From assembly GCA_049276455.1 (NCBI GenBank), contig JBASWL010000144.1, forward strand, positions 1 through 21,257: a stretch of 21,257 bases of DNA. Reading direction: 5' to 3'. This document shows positions 14,625-21,257 of this stretch, in pieces. The notes under the pieces were generated by a model, which saw only the letters and a list, made by a program, of their open reading frames with translations, made no database searches and was not told where the DNA came from. The DNA is from Georgfuchsia sp049276455. GTDB lineage: Bacteria; Pseudomonadota; Gammaproteobacteria; Burkholderiales; Rhodocyclaceae. Both the position numbers and the translations under genes were made by a program. Each line of letters begins with the position of its first letter. Position 1 is the stretch's first letter.

Positions 14625-17600
14625 ATGCTCAATGCAATCGTTGATGCTTCGCTGCGTTACAAGGTGCTGGTGCTGGTCGGTTTCGTGATCCTTGCCGGCC
14701 TGGGCATTCAGGCGTTCCGTCAAGTGCCGGTGGATGCCTTTCCGGATGTGACGCCGGTTCAGGTCAACATCTATACCGAATCTCCCGGACTGGCAGCTGA
14801 AGATGTCGAAAAACTACTGACTTTCCCTGTCGAAGCCACGATGGCCGGACTAGCAGGAGTGGAAGAGGTCCGCTCTCTTTCGATGTTCGGGCTGTCCTAC
14901 GTCAGTGTTTATTTCAAGGATGACGTGGACATCTACTTCGCCCGGCGCCTGGTCGGGGAGAAGCTGCTGGAAGCCAAGGAACGACTTCCCCAAGGCTACG
15001 GCGAACCGGTGATGGGGCCGAACAGTGCCGGCCTCGGGCAGGTGCTCTGGTACACCATCGAATCGGCGGACAAAAAGCTTTCGGCGATGGACTTGCGCAC
15101 GCTACAGGACTGGAACGTACGCCTGGTGCTGCGAACGGCTCCCGGTCTGGACGACGTGATGTCATGGGGTGGCCAGGAAAAGCAGTTCCAAGTGCTGATC
15201 GACCCGCAAAAGCTCATCAAATACGGGCTTACCTTCAAGGCGGTGATGGAGGCGCTGACCGCCAACAACCGGCAGGTAGGCGGTCAATACGTGAACCTCG
15301 GACAAGAGCAGTATCTGGTGCGCGGACTGGGGCTGGTGACGAATAGCCGCGACATCGGTTCGATTGTCGTTGCACAACGCGAGGGCACGCCGATCTATGT
15401 GCGTGACGTAGCCCGGGTACAGGAAGGGCCGGCGCTGCGCTTAGGTGCCATCACGCGTAATGGCGTAGAGGTGATGCTGGGTATGGCGTTGTCACGGGTC
15501 GGCGAAAACGCTCAGAATGTTACCGATGCAGTGAAAGAAAAAATCAAAATTGCACAGAAGACACTGCCGGCAGGGGTGTCGATTATCCCGGTGTACGACC
15601 GTACGGAAATCGTACAGAAAGCACTCAAGACCGCCGAAGACGCTTTGCTGCAAGGCTCGATCCTTGTCGCCATCGCTTTATTCCTGTTTCTCGGCGATCT
15701 CCGCTCTGCCGTGGTGGTCATCGTTACGCTACCGCTGGCGATGTTGATTGCCTTCCTGCTGATGCAGCACTTCGGCCTTTCGGCCAATCTCATGTCGCTG
15801 GCGGGACTTGCCATCGGCATTGGCATGATGGTGGACGGTGCGGTGGTGATGGTGGAAAACGGCTTCCGGCTGCTTTCTCATCACGGCAATCAGCCGGTTG
15901 ACCGAACTCACGTCATTCTGGAAGCGGCGCGTGAGGTCATCAAACCAATCGCATTCTCCATTCTGATTATTATCGTGGTGTTCATGCCACTGTTCTCGCT
16001 GACCGGGCTGGAAGGAAAGATGTTCAAACCAATGGCGCTTACCATCACGTTCGCCATGGCGGGTTCCTTGCTGCTGACCATGACGCTGGTGCCAGTGCTC
16101 TCGGCGCTCATCCTCAAGCCCAAGGAGGAGAAGGATACATGGCTCATACGCAACGCGAAGCGCCTTTATCTGCCGCTTCTGGACTGGTCGCTCGACAACA
16201 AGAAAAAGGTGGTTGTCGTGGCACTCGCCCTGCTGGCTGTGTCTGCGGCGCTGTTCCCAATGCTCGGCAAGGAGTTCATGCCGACATTGCAGGAAGGCGC
16301 GATCATGTTCCGTGTCACTAGCATTCCCTCTACCTCGCTTGAGGAATCGATACGCGTGTCGCAACAGATCGATACCGTACTCAAGAAAAACTTCCCGCAG
16401 ACCAGGTCGGTGCTGGCGATGGCCGGGCGTGCCGAAAAAGGCGAAACCGGTGATGCCAACTACATGGAAATCCTGGTGGATGTAAAACCCGAGAGCGAGT
16501 GGCCGAAAAAGATGCCGATGTCCGCCCTGTCGGAGGCAATGCAGGAAAAACTGGAGCAGGCCATTCCAACGGCGGTGTTTGCCGCCACCCAACCGATCCA
16601 GATGCGAGTGGAGGAATTGATTTCCGGGGTGCGTGCGACACTGGCGCTCAAAGTCTATGGCCCGGACCTCGCGAAGCTGGACAGCCTTGCCGCGCAGTTT
16701 CAAGGTGTACTGGGCAAAGTGCCGGGGATTGCGGATTTGTCACTGGAGGCAAACAAGGGCAAGCCGCAGATAGTGTTGAAAGTCAATCGAGAGGAGGCGG
16801 CGCGCTATGGCATCAACGCCGACGAAATACTGGAGGTGGTGCAAGCCGGCATCGGTGGCAAGGCTGTTAGCACCTTGATTGACGGCGTGCGCCGTTTCGA
16901 CATCGTGGTGCGGCTCGACGAGCCATTCCGCGACAGTTTGCAGGCCATCGCCAACATCCCCATCCGTACCCAGAATGGCGCTCTTGTACCCTTGTCGCGC
17001 GTAGCGTCCGTCGAAACGGACGAAGGCTATTCCTTTGTGCGACGTGAACAGTTGCAGCGCTATGCCGTGATCCAGATGGATGTGAAAGGCCGTGACGTTG
17101 ACAGTTTCGTGAGAGAGGCGGAAACCCGTATCCGAAGCCAAGTCAAGTTGCCCGAAGGCTACTGGATCGAGTGGGGCGGCGCCTTTGAGAATCAGCAGCG
17201 CGCCATGGCTCGCCTGGCCATCATCGTGCCGCTCACCATCGGCCTGATCTTCCTGCTGCTGTACACCGCCTTCAATTCTTTGCGTCATGCCACGCTGATC
17301 ATCGCCAATGTACCCTTCGCCATCATCGGCGGTATCGTTGGCCTGTTCGTAAGCGGCCAGTATGTGTCCGTTCCGTCCGCCATCGGCTTCATCGCTGTGT
17401 TCGGCGTGGCGATGCTCAATGGCATCGTACTGGTGTCCTTTCTGAATGATCGGCAACGACAGGGATTCAGCATCCGTGAGGCTGTGCGCGAAGGGGCGGC
17501 ACTGAGGCTGCGGCCGGTGCTGATGACGGCCTCGGTGGCGATCCTTGGATTGATCCCGATGCTGCTGTCGCAGGGTGTCGGGGCGGAGACGCAGCGACCT

Positions 17601-17717
17601 CTGGCAACGGTCGTGGTTGGCGGGTTGTTTACATCCACCGCGCTGACCCTGCTGCTGTTACCGCTCATGTATGAATGGATGGAAACCCGCCGCGAACGCA
17701 AGGGCGTTGCGTCCTGA
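14625..17717 (+). CDS. czcA: CzcA-type heavy-metal RND efflux pump (HME family)
   Basis: This is the proton-driven inner-membrane subunit that exports metal cations from periplasm or cytosol. It has 1030 residues, the usual length, with TM1 at about 12-31, the porter loops, the central TM block (about 335-500), a second porter half and the C-terminal TM block (about 850-1020). In TM4 the family motif is present as D404-G and E411-N (MVDGAVVMVEN), but the position of the first Asp of canonical CzcA (DFG) is G398. Thus it is not a textbook Zn/Co/Cd HME1 pump, and its substrate range needs testing. GAGAGG precedes the ATG. The symbol is by context. Confidence 0.9.
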   Translation: MLNAIVDASLRYKVLVLVGFVILAGLGIQAFRQVPVDAFPDVTPVQVNIYTESPGLAAEDVEKLLTFPVEATMAGLAGVEEVRSLSMFGLSYVSVYFKDDVDIYFARRLVGEKLLEAKERLPQGYGEPVMGPNSAGLGQVLWYTIESADKKLSAMDLRTLQDWNVRLVLRTAPGLDDVMSWGGQEKQFQVLIDPQKLIKYGLTFKAVMEALTANNRQVGGQYVNLGQEQYLVRGLGLVTNSRDIGSIVVAQREGTPIYVRDVARVQEGPALRLGAITRNGVEVMLGMALSRVGENAQNVTDAVKEKIKIAQKTLPAGVSIIPVYDRTEIVQKALKTAEDALLQGSILVAIALFLFLGDLRSAVVVIVTLPLAMLIAFLLMQHFGLSANLMSLAGLAIGIGMMVDGAVVMVENGFRLLSHHGNQPVDRTHVILEAAREVIKPIAFSILIIIVVFMPLFSLTGLEGKMFKPMALTITFAMAGSLLLTMTLVPVLSALILKPKEEKDTWLIRNAKRLYLPLLDWSLDNKKKVVVVALALLAVSAALFPMLGKEFMPTLQEGAIMFRVTSIPSTSLEESIRVSQQIDTVLKKNFPQTRSVLAMAGRAEKGETGDANYMEILVDVKPESEWPKKMPMSALSEAMQEKLEQAIPTAVFAATQPIQMRVEELISGVRATLALKVYGPDLAKLDSLAAQFQGVLGKVPGIADLSLEANKGKPQIVLKVNREEAARYGINADEILEVVQAGIGGKAVSTLIDGVRRFDIVVRLDEPFRDSLQAIANIPIRTQNGALVPLSRVASVETDEGYSFVRREQLQRYAVIQMDVKGRDVDSFVREAETRIRSQVKLPEGYWIEWGGAFENQQRAMARLAIIVPLTIGLIFLLLYTAFNSLRHATLIIANVPFAIIGGIVGLFVSGQYVSVPSAIGFIAVFGVAMLNGIVLVSFLNDRQRQGFSIREAVREGAALRLRPVLMTASVAILGLIPMLLSQGVGAETQRPLATVVVGGLFTSTALTLLLLPLMYEWMETRRERKGVAS

Positions 17718-17765
17718 AACCACAGTGGCCCTGATGGAACGGGGCCGCCCACCGGAGGAATCGAT

Positions 17766-18089
17766 ATGAAAGTGATCAAGGCATTTATCCATCAATACCG
17801 CGCTGCTGACACGATCCAGGCGCTCAAGGCAGCTGGCGGAGTCAGCAATCTGTTTGTCACTACCGGCCAGGGCACGCTCGTGGCCATGGACGCCGGCGAG
17901 CAGCATTACTCGATGGATCTCGGCGACACCGTGATCCGGGAATGCAAGCTGGAGTTGCTGTGCGAGGACGATCAAGTCGACGCGTTAGTGGCAATCGTCC
18001 GTGAAAACGCGCAAACCGGGAAACGGGATGCGGGCTGGGTTTACGTGACCGATGTCATTCAAGCCATACCCGTCGGCACCCGCGAGTAG
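17766..18089 (+). CDS. PII-like signalling protein of the metal-efflux cluster
   Basis: The product is a 107-residue ferredoxin-like protein of the PII superfamily. The N-terminal strand-helix (MKVIKAFIHQYRAADTIQAL), a loop in the T-loop position (about 36-55, GQGTLVAMDAGEQHYSMDLG), the second strand-helix and a B-loop (TGKRDAGWVYV, 84-94, with K86/R87) are all in order. The ANAPG- and Tyr51-type features of nitrogen GlnB/GlnK are absent, so it is not the nitrogen regulator despite usual automatic labels. GGAGG lies 7 nt before the ATG, 49 bp after czcA. By position it may sense a nucleotide or metal and modulate the pump, which is inference. Confidence 0.8.
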   Translation: MKVIKAFIHQYRAADTIQALKAAGGVSNLFVTTGQGTLVAMDAGEQHYSMDLGDTVIRECKLELLCEDDQVDALVAIVRENAQTGKRDAGWVYVTDVIQAIPVGTRE

Positions 18090-18141
18090 CCCGTCAACTC
18101 ACCCGTATTTGCTAACGACTTTGAAAATGAAAGGACACCCC

Positions 18142-18513
18142 ATGAAAGCGAATCTTCTAATCGTTGCCGGCATCGCCCTCGGGTTGAGCGCCTGCGCGTC
18201 AACCGTCTCTATGCAATCGCCCCGTGCCGATGCAAAGGCCAGCGCCATCGTGACGCGCGGACTCTTTGAACCCCATCACGTCGAGGTCAGCCTCGATGGC
18301 AAGACCTATCGTGGCGAATGGCGGACTGGCGCTCCGACCAAGGAACAAAAAGCCGCAACGACTTATCCGCACCTGAAACACATCGGCCAGGTGCGATCGA
18401 CGCTCACGGCCGACGATGGCAGCACGGTCGACTGCCGCTTTCAGACGCATGGGGATACCGCCGAAGGTACATGCTCAGGCAACGGCCGCGATTATCCACT
18501 GGTCTCGAAGTAA
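18142..18513 (+). CDS. Small lipoprotein of unknown function, end of the metal operon
   Basis: The product has 123 residues. The chosen ATG at 18142 has AAAGGA 6 nt upstream and begins a lipoprotein signal (MKANLLIVAGIALGLSAC, lipobox LSAC, Cys18); the open frame to 18052 overlaps the PII-like gene. The mature domain looks beta-rich (FEPHHVEVSLDGKTYRGEW, STLTADDGSTVDCRF) with two Cys (DCRF, GTCSGNG) that could form a disulfide. I do not recognise the family. Its place after the PII-like gene suggests an envelope role linked to metal stress. Confidence 0.72.
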   Translation: MKANLLIVAGIALGLSACASTVSMQSPRADAKASAIVTRGLFEPHHVEVSLDGKTYRGEWRTGAPTKEQKAATTYPHLKHIGQVRSTLTADDGSTVDCRFQTHGDTAEGTCSGNGRDYPLVSK

Positions 18514-18952
18514 ATTTTGAAGCCGTTTGATATCGACCAGGGTCGTCATTCATATAAAAGCTATCACTGTTGTTAGGTCAGATTCAGCAATAGTGTTCAT
18601 AGGCGGAATTACGACCGCTAGTCCGATTCTGAGGAATACCCCCAGCGTAATCGGCCGCCATTGGACATGATCTGCTCAGTACCCAAAATACTGGGTGGCT
18701 GATTATTCCAGAGGAGGCACACCGAAGCGTATGCGTAGCAGGGCTGACGAGGCATGAGTAATCAATGCAGTGCAAGCTGCCGCAGCCCACTCCTATTTCA
18801 GTCACGGTTCGATTTAAAAGCTCAAGGTAGCGGTCTTGTCTGTAGCCTTTGCGCTACATTGGGCGACACTTGTATGGCGAAAGCACGCCAATGTATTGCA
18901 GCGTATGTCATATTCCAATGCATTTATTCCATCTCACCCGAGGAGCGAATAC
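18514..18952. other. Non-coding stretch, possibly degenerate IS end
   Basis: Short frames here lack protein-like features. A small hairpin (ACCC/GGGT, in TACCCAAAATACTGGGT at about 18680-18696) and clustered motifs such as GGCGGAATTACG resemble the repeated ends of IS21-like elements, but no transposase remains. I see no clear terminator for the metal operon. The last 15 bases hold the GGAG of the next frame. Confidence 0.35.
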
Positions 18953-19282
18953 ATGGTCCGGCTCTATTCCCCCAGGTCGTTTTTTCGCCATTCGCCAAAT
19001 GCCATGCTGGCGAGGTATTTTGCTAAACAGGGTGTGCTAACTGAGCACGACTTTAGTGAGGTATCCGAAACGAAAATTGAGCCAATCTACCAATCATGGT
19101 TAACCTTGCCCGATGCCCAACGTGGAGAAATGGAGCGGGATTTTAAGGAGATTGACGCGCTGGCCTGCGAAGGCGGAATCAAGGCAATCCTGGATGAGGC
19201 TGAATGGCATGGTAAAAACCTATTCCGACACCCAACTGACTCTCCACTCTCATGGGCGCACCGTCAAACAACAAGCCCCTGA
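18953..19282 (+). pseudogene. Truncated conserved hypothetical gene, 5' part
   Basis: The frame opens at ATG 18953 with GGAG 7 nt upstream, giving 109 codons. Residues 1-85 look genuine (YSPRSFFRHSPNAMLARYFA, IDALACEGGIKAILDEAEWH) and remind me of a much longer hypothetical protein family found on mobile islands. After about residue 87 the frame loses protein character and ends at 19282. It is probably the surviving start of a gene cut by deletion or frameshift. I cannot give a function. Confidence 0.55.
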
Positions 19283-19367
19283 GAATTATTTTTTGAACTT
19301 CAGCTTTCAGAAACATGCAATAGCCGCTATGGGCACTGAGTGTGAGTTCGTAGGATGGGTAAGCTGA
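19209..19367 (+). pseudogene. Possible frameshifted continuation of the truncated gene
   Basis: A different frame from its upstream neighbour is open from about 19209 to the TGA at 19367 and reads VKTYSDTQLTLHSHGRTVK and so on, without a convincing start. It may continue the preceding fragment after a frameshift or be chance. The evidence is weak. Confidence 0.25.
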
Positions 19368-19482
19368 CATACAGGTAATCCAGGCCGCCAACGTCGGCAA
19401 CCTGCGCTACACCGGCCACACGTTCCGGCTAACTCCAACGGCCGGATTGGCCGATTTGCACTTATTCGCGGCAATGGCATAA
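19363..19482 (+). pseudogene. 3' fragment of an unidentified gene
   Basis: In the third frame, directly after an in-frame TAA, 39 codons run to the TAA at 19480-19482. They look like a protein tail (QAANVGNLRYTGHTFRLTPT then AGLADLHLFAAMA). There is no start or ribosome site. With the two fragments before it, it suggests a partly deleted gene or genes. The identity is unknown. Confidence 0.4.
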
Positions 19483-19629
19483 ATGGCGGTTCAAAGTGCT
19501 AAAGCCGTCATCCGAAAACCACCAATGCAACCGGCTGCTAGGGCGGGTCCCGCCGTCGCACAACCTCATCATCATAAGGCTATCTTCAGGCTTTTAGCGC
19601 TTCTTGGCGCTACAAACGACTGGTGTAGC

Positions 19630-19658
19630 AGCGCATTAATCTGCGCTAAACTTTTTTT
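19630..19658 (+). terminator. Hairpin with T-run, plus-strand terminator-like
   Basis: AGCGCA (19630-19635) pairs with TGCGCT (19642-19647) around a 6-nt loop; AAAC and a T-run (19652-19658) follow. A second hairpin of related sequence, TAGCGC-N6-GCGCTA, stands about 45 bp upstream. The orientation fits termination of rightward transcription before the convergent cyclase gene. The stem is short. Confidence 0.5.
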
Positions 19659-19661
19659 TAC

Positions 19662-20948
19662 TCAAGAGCGAGCCAGGATTCTCCCAGTCGTAGGTTGAGA
19701 AACAGTGCGACGGATATAGTGAGCCAGGTGGTGGTCAGCCTTGGCAAAATGGTTCAAGACCTTATCAAAAAGCAACACGGCATTGAAGCGCATCTTGGCC
19801 GCAGAGATGGTTGCGCCTGTTTCTGCGAGTGTTTCCAATCTTGCTGCGATAGCATGGTGATGAATTTCATGGCAGTGCGAGAAAGGATACGCGAACCGGC
19901 TCATGAGAAGCGCTTCTGCCGTTCGGTATTCATGAAAGGTTTCCAATGCGGATCTGGCGCGATCAAGCCACTCGATATTTATCGCGCTGGCGATACGCAA
20001 GGACGCCAGAACCGCGAGGAATTTGGCCTGTTTGGTTTCGACCTCGGCATCCATAAGACCAGGCTGGCCATTTAGCCGATGTATCCTTGGTGCCAATGAC
20101 TCGCCACTGATGCGGCGGTGACACTCCTGAATGTAGGCGTTTGACACACCGTCCGATGGAAGGCGGTTGTTGCAATCCATAAAACGCTGCAATGCCCCTA
20201 CATATTCTTCGAGGTGATAAAGGGATATCCCTTCCTGTAATTGATCATCCGTCTCGATTTTGGCCTTTTGGATGTCATCCGGATCGGCATCGAAGACTTC
20301 GTACAAGAGCTGAGGGAAGGATTGACCTCGAATGAAGGCGCGATCGACCAATCTCATCCTGTACATGTCGGGGTTTGCAAGGAATGACCTGGTGTCTTCG
20401 CTGATCAGCATTTGAACGCTGTAGCGCTTGGTGAGCCCTTCAATACGAGAGGCGAGATTTACGGCATCGCCAAGCACAGTCGTATCCATGCGGCCGTGGC
20501 CGCCAATGGTCCCGAGAATCGCGAGCCCGGTGTTTATGCCGATACCAATCCGTATGGGTACAAATCCCGCTCGAACTCGCCCTTCGTTGTAGACAACGAG
20601 ACGCCGCAGAATCTCGATGCCGGCACGTATCGCATCATCGGCAGACCGCGGAAATATCCCCATAATGGCATCCCCGATATATTTGTCGGTGACCCCATTG
20701 TTTCGCTCGATTACGGGTTCCATGGTATTGAGGTAGGAATTGATGAATCGGAACACATCGCTCGACATCATGGTGCTGGATAGCGCCGTAAAATCTCGGA
20801 TGTCGGTAAAGAAAAGCGTAACGTCTTTTTCGATGTTCTCCCCAAGCTGTACGTCATCGATATTGGCGATACCCAGTAGCTGAAGCATCTGGCGAGGGAT
20901 AAATCTGGGGCAGTCTCGCTGAACAGCGTTGTCGTTTCTGCTGCTCAT
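19662..20948 (-). CDS. Class III adenylate cyclase with C-terminal hemerythrin-like region
   Basis: The product has 428 residues. Residues 13-30 (FIPRQMLQLLGI) form the linker usual before such cyclases, but no sensor domain precedes it. The cyclase domain (about 40-215) has metal ligands D49 (FTDIRDF) and D93 (DKYIGD), adenine-selecting K89 and D161, and N164/R168 (LGDAVNLASR), so cAMP synthesis is predicted. Residues 235-280 are helical and TPR-like. Residues about 305-415 resemble a hemerythrin: E345, Y354-P355, H360, H364, H400 and D405 match iron ligands and the YP turn, but the helix-1 His is absent and the His eight residues before M349 is Tyr341. It overlaps the EAL gene by ATGA. Confidence 0.87.
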   Translation of the reverse strand: MSSRNDNAVQRDCPRFIPRQMLQLLGIANIDDVQLGENIEKDVTLFFTDIRDFTALSSTMMSSDVFRFINSYLNTMEPVIERNNGVTDKYIGDAIMGIFPRSADDAIRAGIEILRRLVVYNEGRVRAGFVPIRIGIGINTGLAILGTIGGHGRMDTTVLGDAVNLASRIEGLTKRYSVQMLISEDTRSFLANPDMYRMRLVDRAFIRGQSFPQLLYEVFDADPDDIQKAKIETDDQLQEGISLYHLEEYVGALQRFMDCNNRLPSDGVSNAYIQECHRRISGESLAPRIHRLNGQPGLMDAEVETKQAKFLAVLASLRIASAINIEWLDRARSALETFHEYRTAEALLMSRFAYPFSHCHEIHHHAIAARLETLAETGATISAAKMRFNAVLLFDKVLNHFAKADHHLAHYIRRTVSQPTTGRILARS

Positions 20949-21257
20949 GCGGCATCTTGAATCTGATGATCAGTTTGCTGATTCTGGTACTCAATAACCG
21001 GCCGTACCATATCCAGCAATTCGTCAGCGCTGATCGGCCGCGAGAAAAAATATCCCTGACCTTCATCACAACCGTTGGCTGCGAGAAATCCGACATGCCA
21101 GGCGGACTCGATACCTTCAGCAAGAACCGTCATGCCCAGCGATTTGCACAGCGTTATGACCGCCTTGGTGATGGCGGCATGCTTACCATGGTCAGTGATG
21201 TTGGCAACCAGGCTGCGATCCAGCTTCACCTTATCGATCGGAAGCCGGGCCAGGTAA
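20945..21257 (-). CDS. EAL-domain c-di-GMP phosphodiesterase, C-terminal part (5' end beyond window)
   Basis: This is the last 104 codons of an EAL protein; its N-terminus lies past the right edge. Visible motifs are LPIDKVKLDRSLV (the strand carrying a catalytic Asp/Lys region), TVLAEGIES (the EGxE motif) and GCDEGQGYFFSRP, all in usual order and spacing, so the visible part of the active site is intact. EAL enzymes hydrolyse c-di-GMP to pGpG. Any sensor or GGDEF domain would be upstream and cannot be seen. A GTG at 21229 is only an internal codon. The TGA overlaps the cyclase ATG, coupling the two signalling proteins. Confidence 0.92.
   Translation of the reverse strand, partial: YLARLPIDKVKLDRSLVANITDHGKHAAITKAVITLCKSLGMTVLAEGIESAWHVGFLAANGCDEGQGYFFSRPISADELLDMVRPVIEYQNQQTDHQIQDAA

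Noticed and set aside
15729..17456. Minus-strand frames of 238-324 codons opposite czcA
   Set aside because: They are antisense shadows with the same biased composition; czcA itself has full family motifs.
19560..19660. Integron attC-like site suggested by the paired TAGCGC/GCGCTA and AGCGCA/TGCGCT motifs
   Set aside because: The RYYYAAC and GTTRRRY core sites are not present; two simple hairpins and a T-run explain the region better.
1..21257. CRISPR array or rRNA/tRNA genes
   Set aside because: I saw no regularly spaced repeats and no recognisable stable-RNA sequence on either strand.

Overview
The window looks like a betaproteobacterial chromosome or large mobile replicon of Rhodocyclales, Burkholderiales or Nitrosomonadales type. 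This is inferred from the CadR/PbrR-type regulator and its elongated-spacer promoter, the CzcI-CzcCBA arrangement and moderately high GC coding, with no direct taxonomic marker present. It divides into an accessory defence/mobile part (1 to about 7.6 kb), a lower-GC orphan gene with IS debris (7.6-8.9 kb), a heavy-metal efflux cluster (8.9-18.5 kb), a decayed stretch (18.5-19.5 kb) and a nucleotide-signalling pair that runs off the right edge.

Defence/mobile part. A very long minus-strand gene starts at 2206 and runs off the left edge. It encodes at least 735 residues: an N-terminal PD-(D/E)XK-like nuclease region followed by a long helical, TPR-like body. A 44-codon ORF lies just upstream of it. 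Next comes a complete recombinase-in-trio (RIT) element, 2401-5592, bounded by a perfect 32-bp inverted repeat and carrying three translationally coupled tyrosine recombinases with intact catalytic residues. Beyond it is a two-gene minimal CBASS-like operon, a CD-NTase followed by a two-TM SLATT effector. A tandem TGCCCCCAAA repeat near 7.6 kb may mark the edge of an integrated island.

Metal part. A divergent cadR regulator faces a P1B-2 Zn/Cd/Pb ATPase across a MerR-type promoter with a 19-bp spacer. The ATPase is followed in the same direction by czcI, czcC, czcB, czcA, a PII-like protein gene and a small lipoprotein gene. Spacing is tight, and czcC/czcB overlap by ATGA. The ATPase would move cytosolic metal to the periplasm and the RND tripartite pump would expel it from the cell. 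The RND pump lacks the first Asp of the canonical CzcA transmembrane motif, so its substrate is uncertain. A long-range inverted repeat followed by T residues lies between czcI and czcC.

Right edge. After gene fragments in three different frames there is a minus-strand pair: the C-terminal part of an EAL phosphodiesterase and, overlapping it by ATGA, a class III adenylate cyclase whose C-terminus resembles a hemerythrin domain with two iron-ligand histidines missing.
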